From Ampelocalamus luodianensis (Eukaryota; Streptophyta; Magnoliopsida; Poales; Poaceae): a stretch of 64,000 nucleotides of DNA. The stretch lies in NCBI GenBank assembly GCA_036346255.1, contig CM070628.1, positions 22,335,840-22,399,839 of the forward strand, given 5' to 3'. Numbering within the stretch: the first letter of the stretch is position 1; every line of letters starts with the position of its first letter. This document shows positions 32,911 to 46,200 of this stretch, in pieces. Below the pieces are notes generated by a model, which was not told the origin of the DNA, did not search any database, and saw only the letters and a list, made by a program, of their open reading frames with translations. A program made the translations under genes and the position numbers.

Positions 32911-34150
32911 TACCTAAAGCCACAAAACCCCAATTTATTATACACAATCTATTAAATAGGTCACACTCACGTAGTCTACATTTCCTACCTCTAGAAAATC
33001 ACCACACTACCCAACCTAACCAAAATAACGACTTGTGGTGTCTAGTGCATCGTAAAAACTATAAAATTAATTACGACTAATTAGTTACGTCGAGTTAATT
33101 ACTTACTAAATTAATTACGACTAACTAACTACAACTAACTAATTGCGACTAATCAATTTGGACTAACTACTTACGACTCAATTAATTATGACCAATTAAT
33201 TAGGACTAACTAACTACGAGTAATTAATTCTAACTAAATTAAAAACAAAAAAAATAATTATGACCAAATTAATTATGACTAATTAATTACCACCGAATAA
33301 TTAGGACTAATTAATTATAGATAATTAATTAGGACTATTTTAATTATGACTAACTAATCGTGAGTAATTAATTATGATTAATTAATTTAACATAGTAATT
33401 AAGGATAATTAATTATGACTATTTTAGTTACGACTAATTAATTACAACTAACTAATTTGGACTAATTAATTATGATTAATTAATACAGCAGATTAATTAA
33501 GACTATTTTAATTACGAATAACTAACTATGACTAATTAATTATGACCAAATTAATTACCACTAACTAATTTGGACTAACTAATTATGACTAATTAATTAT
33601 AACTATTTAATTATGACTAAATAATTATGAGTAACTAACTATGATTAATTAATTATGACCAAATAATGTAACACCGATTACATAGTTAATAAACGTAATG
33701 CATACGAGAAAATTACCTCTAGAAGATCTTCACTTGATGTTGAACTAACTCTACTAAAACGACTACTAAACACTCTCAAATCAAAGAACAAAATTGAAAC
33801 TAATTTCGACCGATCACGCTACCTCTCACTCACTTGATCTTCTATGTCTCTCTACGCAGAGCATAATGGTTTTGGTGTGGAGAAATGAGAACGCTTCACC
33901 GTTTTTATAGCCGCTAAGGTCGATCATGACGCGATGGGAGGGAATCTAATTCCTCCCAAGGCGATGCACTAGGTTTTTCGCACATGCGGGGACAACATCC
34001 CAAAATCATGGATTTTCATTCAAAACATAAAAAATACATGAAGTGATTTTGTAGGGGCATTCGTGCCCATGGGGACCTGACTCGCCGTGTCCTGCACTGG
34101 CGAACTGACCAGAGGAGGTTTGGCCTGTGGGCACCTGACGTGGCATCTCC
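32911..34150. other. Non-coding; contains the ACTAATTAATTA repeat tract
   Basis: Apart from the repeat tract at 33050-33670, the region holds no recognised gene. It may be the 5' flank of the MULE to its left. The end at 34141-34150 abuts the LTR that starts at 34151. Confidence 0.4.
33050..33670. repeat. Degenerate ACTAATTAATTAYGA tract, about 620 bp
   Basis: Dozens of loosely repeated 10- to 16-bp phrases of the type GACTAATTAATTA(C/T), GACTAACTAA and GACCAAATTAATT follow one another without a fixed period. The AT content is extreme and the only G is largely in the GACTA word. It looks like an expanded and diverged short tandem repeat. Confidence 0.85.
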
Positions 34151-37100
34151 TGTAACCTCCCAAAATTTGAGCTTTCAAAAATCTTTTGTATTGATTAGGT
34201 CCCCGAATTTTTACCAAATTTCCTTGGTTTAATAAAGCTTAATTGGGAATTTCTAGAATTAAAACAATTTAATTTGATTAATGTAAACCTCAATTAAATC
34301 AAAAACAATATTAGTTGGGTTCCTCGTGTTCTAAGGAATTTTCTTGGATTTTTTGGAGTTAGTTTGCTATTTATTTGAGCTCCTTTGGATTTTCAGACTC
34401 TTCTTAATTCGAAATCAATTTCCTTTTCCAAAATCCTCAAGAGCCGAATTGGCTTCATCCATTTCTTGTCTCACCCTTCCGCTTGGGCCGAAGCCCATTT
34501 CTTCCTTCTTTCTCTCAGGCCGCCAGCCATCCCTTTGCACCCGGCCCGTCCCCACTAGTTGCTCCAGCTTCCCATTCCGTCTACCCGCCAAGCCGCCCCG
34601 ACCCATCTCATCGCTGTAAACCCTAACTAACCTGGCAGCCGCCTCCCACCATCCCTGGCCCACCTGCCAGCCACCTCCTTCGCCCGGCCCCACCGGCGCA
34701 GACCGTCGCCGCCGCTACGCCAACGTACACGCGCGTCTGATGCGAACTTCGCATGCTATCGCCCTTGGCGTCCGTGTCGTGCACGTTTCCCTGCACCATA
34801 AATATCCACCAACCCGCGTATCTGCTTCGCCTCGCTCCGCCACCCTGGTCGTTTTCCTCGAGTCTGACGCTGTCATGCCACGATTGTTTCTCCGCCGTCG
34901 AAACTCCTCGAGCCATCATGCCAGCGTCATCGGCATCACCTCGACCTCCTCCGTTGTTTGTCGTCGCTGGTTGGAGATCCCGAACACCACCTCGCTGTCT
35001 TCATCTTCTTCTTCCTCGCTCCCGCGATGCTTGAAACCATGTCACCTCGTTCCCCATCGCCTCGGTGAGTTCCTCTCGAATCCATCCATGTCACCGTGTG
35101 TCCCTCATCCCAATCTATCTTCCCTCTCACTTGATTCCAATTTTCTTCCATTGTGCGTCGATATCTCTTTCTTCTCCGACCGCTATCTTTCGCCGCTCAT
35201 CCCTCGTCACTCTGGTAAGACTACGCCTTCATCTTCTCCACCATTGTGTTCCCTGTGCCACGTTCTTCCCCGTACGCACTTCCTCTCTACAAAATAGCCA
35301 CCAGAACCCTGTCGCCGTTGACGACCGTGCTTGTGCCGCCGCCATCTTCTTTGTCGCCGATGATTACCACCGAGTCTCGCCGCCTCACCCGTGTCACCAC
35401 CTTCGCCTTCTCTCTCACCGTCGTGCTTGCTAGCACCAGGAAGCCATTGGGCTTAGTGTGTCGTCGCCCTCGCTGGTGACATGCCGTCGCCCACGTCATC
35501 GCTATGCCACCACGCCGCTTCGTCGACACCATGTCGTCGCCATGTCGGCAGCCCTGTCCTCCGTAGCCGCCACATCATCGCCACTCATGACACGCGTACA
35601 CCACGCAAGCTCCAAGTGTTGCGTCATCACCATTGGTCGTGTGGCAGACACCTCGCCACGTGTTGCCCTGTCACCTGCCACCTTGTTGCCACCTCACCTC
35701 CATTGCATCACATGTCAGCCTTGTCATCATCCACCCACTCCAAACCCTAAACCCAAACCTCTGTGGAATTACTCCACCGTGGACCAAGCCACTTATATGC
35801 AGTTCCCACATGTCGGTTCATTGTTCCATGAACCTGGGCCGCCATGAACAATAGCCCTAGTCCGTAGACTTGGTCTATGGATGAGTGGCCCACACGTCAC
35901 CCACATCCTTTTTCTCGAATTCTTTTAATTCTAGAATATTCTTTTATTCCAGTGGGTCCCATATGTCATTCTCTCCACCATTTTCCAAAAATCCCAAAAC
36001 AAAAGATTATGGGAATATTCCTCAGCCCCACCTATCATTCTCATATTTTCTCTCTCCCTTTTCTTTTTCAGCATTTTCTTTCCTGATCAAACTTCCGAGA
36101 GCTCGTTCTTCCTCATACGAACTCTGATTGAAACCATTCAAGTTTTTAAATTCATCTAAATTCAAGGGACTACCATTCAATTTTAATTTGGAGTTTATTT
36201 GATTTATCTTTTTGATTTTTGTGTGTGCTTTCTCTCTCGTTAGACGTTGACGTTCCAGAATTGCTAGAAGGAGCTAAAGGTCAAAAAAGTCAAGATCGCA
36301 GATAAAGAACAACTGCAGTGTTATGGTAAGGGAAGTTGTGTTGTTATCATATTGCAACCAGTTTTCCAAAACTACTTTGTTTCATAGTATTTCATGCTAA
36401 TTCAAATATTAAATGCTTTTACTATTTTGGGATTAGCTATGCAACCTATTTGATTATACCCACCTTGTAAATTGTATTACCATGATCATTTTTCATCCTA
36501 GCATGGTTAATCACTAGTTAGTATTATCATAACACTAACATGGATTGATTAGATACGATTAGTATGCTTAACCATGCAACGGGTCATTGATATTATTTTA
36601 AAATGCTAAACTTATGCCTAACTAAGTGATTATTGAATGTCTTTGTGAGAAGTCAAAGCGGTATGTTGTCATATGTTGATGGCATGTGTTGCACCTAATC
36701 AACAAGGTGAAAAATATTTAGACTGAGGCGAGCGAATCAGATTTTGCATGGTGGACTCTGTGATTGGGAAATATGAATTGTGGTGACTTAGTTAGAAATT
36801 GGCAGCCTCGTCTTAGTCAATTAAGGACTTAACTTTGTGCATCATTAAACTAAGTCTTACTGTACGACCACATGCATTGTATAGAACAGGCCTAACTTAG
36901 TAAGTTATGGAGTCTCGATATTGACTACGCAGGTAGTACGTTAAGCTCCGTGCCAGGGTGGAGGTGTAACTTTTTCTCCATGATGGGTCACATTTATGGG
37001 TGGTTTGCCGTCTCTAGGCCCAGTGGTGTGTGTCGGGCCAACGATCTCCGTGAGGTTTGTTGCCGACTGTATGCACATCGGGAGGGTCAATTGTCGAGAT

Positions 37101-37285
37101 GAAGTTTTAGAAAGATTTTGTTATGATTTACTCTAATCAAGTGATCGTATCTTGTGGGTAAAGTGTACAACCTCTACAGAGTGTTAATAATTTATTCGAA
37201 TAGCTGTATCCACGGTCATAGATATGCTCGGGGATTTCACACGAGGGATAGATTTTACAAAATAAATTAGGAGGGACAATCGTGT
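34151..37285 (+). mobile_element. Long LTR, copy A (+ orientation, 3' end truncated)
   Basis: It starts TGTAACCTCCCAAAATTTG at 34151. The sequence is collinear with the reverse complement of 43300-47130 and more loosely with that of 58169-60979. Shared landmarks are TTTAATAAAGCTTAATTGGG (34229), CTCTCTCGTTAGACGTTGACG (36232), CTTGTGGGTAAAGT (37153) and GGGGATTTCACACGAGGGATA (37232). Homology fades near 37285, so the last several hundred bases, including the CA end, are missing. The Pro/Ser/His-rich open frames in the GC-rich middle (34740-35850) are not kept between copies and are not taken as genes. The start resembles Tekay-like gypsy LTRs, but no internal region is attached. Confidence 0.75.
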
Positions 37286-38257
37286 GAATAAACTTATGCA
37301 TCCGTGAAAGAATATATTTAGACTAAATGAGCATATCCAAATATTTTTATAATCGAGCTAACGAGTCAAGCTAGAACGAAATCTAATTTCATTAAAAATT
37401 GATTTATTGTAATGTTTAACTAATTAATAAGTGTAATTAGAGCTATAACCGCAGTAAAGACTTGTTTGAGTACATTGTGATCTGACTCAATCCCTTCGAA
37501 TTGACTCAAAATTTAAACTAAAATCTCTTTCAATCCCAAGGGATTGATTCTAATCCCTCCCTATCCAAACAAACCATAAAAGTTTTTTTCCCACCCTACA
37601 TACAGCCCATCGCGATCACAATTAATACTGTGGCGCATACATCATAGCGACTGAAGCACAAGTTAAAACACGAGAAAAAAATAGACAACCGAGATCAAAT
37701 ACAAATGGCCGCCCTTTCCGAAGAAGAAATAGAAACAATCAAACATTTCCGTTATTCCTTTTAAAAAAAAAAGCATGTGCTTCGCGTGTCCTCACCCGCC
37801 AGTCACAAAACAAAAAGAATCAACGTCTCCAACCATACACATGATAAGACAGGTCCTAAAGGCCTAAACTAATCATGCAGTTAACACATAAGTACGAAAA
37901 TACAAATAAAAGAAAAGAGATCGGAAACCTCTAACCAATTCAGAGTTTCTGGCTCATTTGGCACCCTATCCTTCTTCAGCGAAATTCTGGGCGATTCCTG
38001 TTTCAGCGCGAAGATCTACAAGTTCTGTTTTGCGCGGTGCTGTACCTGCAAATTTTGTGAATTTTCCAGTTGTTCTTAGAGCACCCGCTCTCGAAGCATT
38101 CCGCTTGAAAATCTCTTCTTTCTGTCTTAGGAATCAATTATCCGGATAAAGATCCTAGCTCTTTTAGTCCTTTGCTGTAATCTTGCACAAAGATTGCGGC
38201 TTTTTCTGTAGGATTTTTCCACTAGAGCACAAGAATCCACGACTCTGCTCTGCGAAG
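37286..38257 (+). promoter_or_regulatory. 5' flank of the amino acid transporter gene
   Basis: 972 bp between the truncated LTR and the start codon. The left part has a MITE-like piece (about 37465-37578, ends CTTGTTTG and CCAAACAAACC). 37600-37930 is AT-rich. From 37935 there is a change to a less AT-rich leader-like sequence. A CTGTAG/GATTTTTCC junction at about 38212 could be the 3' splice site of a leader intron. No certain TATA box was chosen. Confidence 0.4.
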
Positions 38258-41098
38258 ATGACGATGGGGGGCGTTAATGAGCGCTTCCCGGAGGGCAGCG
38301 AGCCGTTGCTCCCGACGAAGCAGCTGGGGGAGGGGGCGGAGGATGGCGGCGGCACCGAACCCGCCTTCCACGAGTTCAACGGCGCCTCCTTCGCCGGCGC
38401 GGTGTTCAACCTGTCCACCACCATCGTCGGCGCCGGCATCATGGCCCTGCCGGCCACCATGAAGGTGCTCGGCCTCGTCCCCGGTTTGCTCATGATCGTG
38501 CTCGCCGCGCTCCTCACCAACGCCTCGATCGAGCTGCTCGTGCGGTTCAGCCGCGTCGTGGGCGCGCCGTCCTACGGCGCCGTCATGGAGGACGCGTTCG
38601 GGTGGTGGGGCAGGAGGCTGCTCCAGGTCTGCGTCGTCGTGAACAACGTTGGCGTCATGATCGTCTACATGATCATTATTGGTAAAACCAATTGAGCACA
38701 GCCTGACTCTTGATTCGGCATTTGTGTTCAGTTGCTTATGACAACTGTGAATTGTTTCAGGATTGTGCTATCTTAGACTTTAGTATGAGTAGTTCTTAAA
38801 AAATATTTATGTAGTAACGAATATCAGTTTCTGGAAATCTAGTTGGCTTTGGACCTTGGATTTAAGAACAGCTATTGCACTACTATGCTGCATGTAGTAT
38901 AGATTATAAGTTATGAAGTAACTGAAATCCAATATCAGGGTAACCAACGAACAAATTCTCTTTATCAGTTTTTTTTTTTTTGAGAGAGTATTCTCTTTAT
39001 CAGTTAACTTTGTTCATTTCTTCTGTGATTCAGCTTTGTTAGTATTTTTGTATTTCTTGTTGCTGTATAATGTTTGGGGTTCCCGTCCCTGTAGGTTGTA
39101 GAACATACATACCTTACAAAATGCGAATCTTGTTTCATATGAGATTCTAAATGTAGCCAACTGGAGGCACCAAGCATATATTTTTTACTGATATAATTGC
39201 TTGCATTTTCCATTGTGTTGTAGATAAATGCCACTGTTTTTTTAGATTTTGGTAGTTGGTGCTTGAATTGTGGGGATTGGTCCCTATTGAGGCATGATAG
39301 TGAATCTAATTTACAAACGAGCACTCTTTACTCTAGGTGATGTGCTTTCTGGAACTTCCTCTGGTGGTGAGCACCACTATGGTGTGTTAGAAGGATGGTT
39401 TGGCACGCACTGGTGGAATGGACGTTTCTTTGTTCTCCTGGTTACTACCCTTGGTGTATTTACTCCACTAGCATGTTTCAAGCGTGTTGGTAAGTGATTG
39501 CTTAAGCAAAGTAGCTATTACTTTTTTTTGCAAAGAAAAGTCTTTTCTGGTTCTGCTTTTTATAAGAGTAAGATACTATGTTTTGTTCATCACTATATGA
39601 TAATATGCGTTTGTTTATTTGTCTCTTGCAGATTCACTGAGCTATACATCTGCCATATCTGTTGCTTTGGCAGTTGTATTCGTTATTATTACTGCAGGAA
39701 TTGCTATTGTCAAGTTGATAGGTGGACAAATTCCAATGCCTAAGCTGTTCCCTGCTGTTCCTAATTTGGCATCTGTCTGGGAACTTTTCACAGCAGTGCC
39801 AGTTCTTGTCACTGCTTACGTTTGCCATTACAATGGTATGGGCCAATTCTAGTTCTGATTGCAATAAAACAAAATTCATTAGGAAGAGTACAGAAAAGAT
39901 GGACCTTAGGATTTGTAATGTTGCATTTGCATGCCCTGGAAACGTTCAGAGTATTTCCATGAGTCTGGCATAAAAATGCACATACATGACTGAGCTAATA
40001 TTATCATAAATTATTTTTGAGAATTATTGTTACAATGCAGTTATTGAGTTTTTAGCTAATGTATTTTGTAAATACATCTGAAGCCCTCCAAAAGTTGTTT
40101 GCTTGTCAGTTGTGTAAGGAGATCTGATTGATATTTTGCAGTTCACCCTATTCATAATGAGCTCAAGGACTCTTCCCAGATTAAGCCAATAGTGCACACA
40201 TCATTGGCTCTATGCTCAACTGTCTATATCACAACAAGTTTCTTTGGATATCTTCTCTTTGGTGAACTTACACTCGCTGATGTGCTCGCTAACTTTGATT
40301 CAAATCTCGGCATTCCATACAGTTCAGTTCTTAATGATTCCGTTAGAGTGAGCTATGCTGTCCACCTAATGCTCGTGTTCCCCATGATATTCCACGCACT
40401 GCGGCTTAATTTGATGGGCTTCTCTTTCCTCTGCAAGGCCCCTTTCTTCTGACAACAGAAGGTTTGGTGTGATGACAGCGGTGCTCCTCCTTGTGATTTT
40501 TCTATCTGCAAACTTCATTCCCAGTATTTGGGATGCCTTCCAATTTACTGGGGCAACTGCTGCTGTTTGCATTGCCTTTATTTTCCCAGCTGCAATCACT
40601 CTAAGGTATGTTGATAGTTCACATGTTTCATTATACGTCGTTCTTTCTAGCTCTAGTATGTCACATTACCATTTCTAATATGCACCAAATGAAAAAGGAA
40701 AGAAACCTGTCGTGACGCTGTCCATGATGACTGAAATACATTTGTGGATTATGAGTTTATGACTGTAGTATATGGCCGCTAACATATGAATAGGTAGTAG
40801 ACCTAATAAAACTAAGGGCTAGATTTAGTTGTTTAATACAGTTCATTGTTTCGGTCATCTAATTCCTTTTGCTTGATATCTCAGGGATCCGCACAGCATA
40901 GCAAAGAACTGGGACAAGATTCTGGCCGTCTCCATGATTGTTCTTGCAGTCGTGTCAAACGTAGTAGCAGTGTATAGTGATGCATATTCGATGTTTCATA
41001 AGAAAAGTGCCCTCCAAAGCCTTAGCTGCATAATCCTTTGGGGAGTCAAGGGACAAGAGTTCATACGAAGGGTGGTTTGTACATTAGTTAGTCAATAA
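38258..41098 (+). CDS. Amino acid transporter, AVT6/SLC38 family, five exons, frameshifted in exon 4
   Basis: Exons: 38258-38681, 39337-39489, 39632-39835, 40142-40605 and 40885-41098, all with GT..AG introns and matching phases. The start MTMGGVNERFPEGSEPLLPT is typical. GASFAGAVFNLSTTIVGAGI and MALPATMKVLG (residues about 43-75) are the conserved first transmembrane segment of amino acid/auxin permease proteins. Further hydrophobic segments follow to NVVAVYSDAYSMF near the end, about 11 in all. AVT6 proteins export acidic and neutral amino acids from the vacuole, and SLC38 is the animal counterpart. In exon 4 the frame slips after FHALRLNL: one G and, about 20 bp later, one C are missing relative to the family, giving a TGA at 40450 (363 residues). 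Beyond it the frame resumes with SSDNRRFGVMTAVLLLVIFL. The exon total plus two bases is divisible by three (486 residues). An AATAAA overlaps the stop. Confidence 0.88.
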
Positions 41099-43299
41099 AA
41101 AAAACATCATTTAAGAGAGCCTCATGGGATTGGTTTTACGATTTGTTTGGCAGACCACCCTTTATTCAATTGTGTTGAGTTGCATGTATCTACATGATGG
41201 ATGCGCAACTTTTGTTTGAAGTGCTTCGATCCAATGTTCAATTACAAGACTATCGTCTTAAATGTGAAATTATAGAGTTATTATTATAATCGATAAACAG
41301 TAGTTTTTGCAACTGTGAGAACAAAGTATTGGATGTGAAATAGTGAATCGTTGTTCTACAAATGCAGTATTCTCATTGCTTAGGCATTTGCCTGGCTATT
41401 CTTTTATGGCAAAATTGCAGCTAGGAGAACATGCATGGTGTTGAAACTTGGTACTTATTTGAGAACAGGAAATAGAAACCTAAGTCGATTCGGCTGTTAG
41501 ACATTTTGCTAGAGATCCTTCTACGATCTTTATGATCAGAGATCATGCTACTTCCAAGGAGTCTGTTCAGCATGACCTAAAAATGCAAACAGTTTACTTA
41601 ATGAATTTTGTTTTCAGAGGAAAATGATCGCTGCTTGAGTTATGCTAGAGTGATCTTATACATGAAGCTGAAGAACTACTTGCCAGGGGTTGTAGCTTTT
41701 GGTTGGAAAAGTACTGTGGGTGCTATCGTTAATGTCAAAGGTGTATGAGGATATTCTAAATTGAGTGATTACTGAATTAACAAGATGCGAATATGGCTCC
41801 AAATTTTCCCGTCAGAACTATAGTGTCCTGAAAAAAAATGAATGCGATACCGTAGATTTTTCATCGCGAAATGTTGTTGCTACCGATATAACATGACATG
41901 TATTCAAATTCGAACGCGACCAAAAAATTTACCAATTTTGACGCAACATACCAAGTTTTTTTAGATAATGAAATTACAACTCCCGACATCTGTACTCAAC
42001 TAGAGATGCACACAAATATTACACCACCATCGCCTAAAAGCTTAACACAAAAAAGACCAAAAAACAACAATGACAAACAAATTTTCATACAAAGGCTAGC
42101 CTAAAAAAACCACATAGCCCCGCCTCCGAGACCAACTAGAAGATCGTCCACACGCGAACAAAGCAATGCAGAGCAAAGAGGTGATGATGGGCTAGTCTCC
42201 GTAGCGACACCTCTAAGAAGGGATATGACTCACATCGCCGCCACGGATCCAACCAAATAAGGTCAAATCAGAGTTTTCACCCGAGCTTAGGCACCAAAGT
42301 GCTCCAAAGCAACAACTTCAAGAAGGTAACGCCGCTCAGGTCGACGTCGTTGCTGGATCCAACCAGAGAAGGTCAAATCAAGAGTTTTTACCCCGATCGA
42401 AAGTACCAGCGCTCCAAGACCACACCGTAGCACGACCTCGTCGCTAGATCCAACCAATGAAGGTCAGATCGCCAAGACGATATTCACAACATCCCCAACA
42501 GCTAACTGCCTCTAGGAAGGCGACATCCACCGTAGCACGCATCGGCCGGTTAAGTAGCCAAGCGCCGCACAAGCTACCGCCACCGAGCCGTCGCGATCTC
42601 TACCAACTACACCAAATCTGAATCTACACCGCGCCACCTTCATCATCAAACCATCGACGAAGTCGTGCCGCTAGAAGAAGCTGGCGGAGAAGGGGCCTAG
42701 ATTGCCACGCCCGAATACGAGCCGGTAGAGAAGAGCCCCACATCCAGCCCCAATAAAATTCCACACCGTTGAAAATCGTGAAAAGACGTCGGGCGTCGAG
42801 AGTGTGATGCAGATTAGGCGCTACCACCGAGAAGAAGAAGCCCCACCACCGCTGCTGGCGGCAAGGAGGAAGGGAGGAGAGGAGGGTTTTTTTTGTGGCG
42901 GCTAGGGTTTTCCCATGAGAGACTTAGGAGCCATCACTTTACTAGCCGCAACTTTTGCCTGCACTATTCCAATCTAGGGTTGATCCACATTTCTCGAGCT
43001 TAGCTTTAATTAAGGATGATGATATTGTGAAGACATCTAATCGAACCAAATTTTTTGGACGCCTCACTCCACTCGGACGATGCACTTTAAAATAAACAGA
43101 TGCCACTCATATCTCTTCATTGCAACTCTTGTCCATTACAGTTGTCTACCACCCATTCTCCAACCACTCCCACGGCTCCTCTGCCTACCCATCTGATGTC
43201 ATGCCGGTAGCCGGTGTTCTTCGTCTAGGAGCCCACCGCTGGAACCACATTGCTCCTCTCCCTCACCCCCCCCCCCCCCGCCTCCTCACTCGCCATAGG
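41099..43299. other. 3' flank and intergenic region
   Basis: 41099-41860 is AT-rich, probably the 3' untranslated region and flank of the transporter gene. 41860-42960 is a separate block with the repeats listed next and a CTAGGGTTTTCCC-like end (42893-42915). 43265-43279 is a run of about 15 C. No gene is recognised. Confidence 0.45.
42237..42480. repeat. Three spaced copies of a GATCCAACCA-AAGGTCAAATC phrase
   Basis: The phrase GATCCAACCA followed by AAGGTCARATC occurs at about 42245, 42355 and 42446. The first two copies are followed by AGAGTTTT.ACCC and by a GCTCCAA stretch some 40 bases on. Spacings of about 110 and 91 bp suggest an old segmental tandem triplication inside a non-autonomous element. 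Confidence 0.65.
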
Positions 43300-46200
43300 T
43301 GTTGGGACCCAAATATGTAAATTCGGACCCTCTATGTATACTGCACTAGTCCAAGATCATGCTAATGCACATAGTGGCAACATCGATGAAATACCATTCC
43401 ATATGCGAAGATAACTAAGAAATATGCAAATAACAATAATTAACAGAGTAACGATCTTAAGGTCAAAACTTACAATTAATGCCTCAAAAGGCAAATATCT
43501 CAAATAAGCCGCAGCGGAAGGAAACAGAAAAACTTCAGTGTAGCCCATCCATATTCCTACAGACAATCGACTGGGGTAGCGCGACCTGGTTCTCCACGAT
43601 CCTTCAAGTAGTCCTTGATGATCAACGATAAACTGATGTAGTCTTCATTAACTGAGCAAGATTGTTTATAGCAAGAGCGAGCACATAGAGTACTCAGCAA
43701 GTTATACCACATAATGCAATTATAGATGATGACTTATTCCAAAGGAAATGACTTCTATGGTTATTTTGTAAAAAGCAACAGTTGCAATTGAATAGAAATA
43801 ATAGATTGAAAGAGTAAGTTAAAACAATAGTAATAATAAGTAAAACAATAGTAATAATAAGTAAACAAGAGTTTTCACATAGTTCATAAAGCTTAATCCA
43901 ATTCTTTCACATAACTTTCCCTTTCACATTGTTTTTATAAAATCTACTCTTCGTAAATCGCGAGCATGTTCATGACCGAGGCGCGCTATTCGAATATGTT
44001 ATTAACACTGCAAATGTTGTACAACTTTACCCACAAGATATGATCAACTGATCAGAGTAATTCATAACAAAACCTTTTAGAAACATCATCTCAACAATTG
44101 TCTCTCCCGATGTGCATACAGTCGGCACGAAACCTCACTCGACTCGTTGGCCCGATGCACACCGTTGGTCTGGAGACGACGAACTGCCCATAGATGTGAC
44201 CCTAACAAGTAGTCCACACCTCTATCCTGGCACTAAGCTTAACCTACTACCTGAGGTGGCCAAAGTAAAGACTATGTAACTTACTAAGCTAGGTTTGTCT
44301 CATACTAGGCTTGTGGTAGTACGATATGGTTCAACTCAATGACACACAAAGTTAAGTCTTTAATTGACCAAGACGAGACTGCCAAACTACTTAAGTCACC
44401 ACAATTCGTATTTCCCAAGCACATAGCACATGTCACAACACCTTTCCACTCACCTCAGTCTAATCTTTTTCCCACCCTATTGATTAGGTGTAACACATGC
44501 CATCAACAGGTGATATCTTACACCACTTAGCTTTTCACAAAGACGTTCCATATTCACTTAGTCAAATATGATATTAATATTTCAAAATGATATCAATGAC
44601 TCGTTGCAAGGCTAAGCATACCAATCGTATCTAACCAACCCACGTTAGTGCTATGATAATACCAACTAGTAACTTAACCAAGCTAAGGTGACAAATGATC
44701 ATCGTAATACAATTCACAAGGTGGGTATAATCAAATAGGTTGCATAACAAATCCCAAAATAAGTAAATCATTTAATAATTGAATTAGCAATATAATAATT
44801 TGAATCAAAATAGTTTTGTAAATCTGGGTGCAACATGATCAAATCACAACTTGCCTTGCTATAGCAATGTCACTATTCTTTTATCTTCAATCTTCGACTT
44901 CCTTAACCTTCAACTTATTTGAACGATTCTAGAACATCAGCGTCTAACGAGAGAGTAAGTGCAAATACAAAAAAAAAAATCAAAAACACAAATAAAAAAA
45001 ATTGAAATTGAAATTTAATGGTACTGAAAGGCATGGCTTGATTTTATATGAATTTAAAAACTTGAACAGGTTCAATCGATGTTCGTATGAGAGAGAACAA
45101 GTTCTTGGAAGTTTGATCGAGAAAGAAAATGTCAAAAGGAAAAGGAAGAGAGAAACCGACGGCAATAAAGAATATTATTGGAATCTTTATTTTTGAGATT
45201 TTTGAAAAATAGCAAAGAGTATGGCATGTAGGACCCATGGATAAAAAGGAATTTCTAGAATTAAAATAATTCCAAAAAAAATGATGAGGTGTTGACATGT
45301 GAGCCATTGGTCTATGAACCAGGTCTACGGAGTCGAGCTAGTCCATGGTGGATCAAACTCATGGAGAGGGGCGGACTGTGTTGACTGACATGTGGGACCC
45401 ACATGTAAGTGAGAGGAGAGGGAACCTAGGGTTTAGGAGAGTGGATGATGTGTGGACCCGCACGTCGAGAGAGAAAGGGATATGGATATGGTTTTCCATG
45501 TGTACGCTGACTAGGATGGTGGAGATAAGATGGCGTTGAGGTGGCAAGCGACATGGCGTGCACGTGGTGACCGCGTGGCAACGAGATGGCAAGGTTGGCC
45601 GAGGTGGCGCAAGGTGACGTGGTGGCGAGGTGGTCGCGACAAAGCGTACATGGAGGACAGGGCGGATGGCGTGGCGATGACACGACGCGACTGGCCAAGG
45701 CTATTGACGCGATAGGTGGCGCTAACACAGTGCACACGTGTCATGAGGTGGCAGCTACGGAGGGCATGGGCGATGATGTGGAAACGAAGTGGCGGCTGGC
45801 GAGGCAATGACGACATTAGTGGCACACTGAGCCCGATGGCTCGCCGACGATAGCGACCACGGCACAGGCGAAGAAAGGGTGAAACGGAGAGAGGAGGACA
45901 CGATGAAGGTGGTGACGCAGGAACGGTGGCAGTTGTCGACGGCGAGGAGAAAAGCGGCGGCGCGGATCGGCCCTACGGCGATGAGGTGGTTCCCGCGCAT
46001 CTCGGCAAAAGGAAGAGGAGCACGGCAGAGAACACGACACGGGGATGGAGATGGTGGCGAAGATGGAGGCGGTGCTCACCACAGCACCAAGATGGGAGAG
46101 ATGAAGCCAAACTCGCGCACGAAGAACGAAACTCGAAATTGAGAGAGGGAAAAGATAGATTAGGAGGTGGAACACGTGGTAACACAGTTGGATTCAAGAG

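Noticed and set aside
34740..35860. Long Pro/Ser/His-rich open frames on + (for example 185 codons at 34740-35297)
   Set aside because: They lie in the GC-rich middle of long LTR copy A. Copies B and C do not keep any of these frames, and the opposite strand is just as open. Base composition explains them.
38183..38257. Upstream in-frame ATG of the transporter at 38183
   Set aside because: The extension has no resemblance to the family and may lie across a leader splice site. The ATG at 38258 gives a typical N-terminus.
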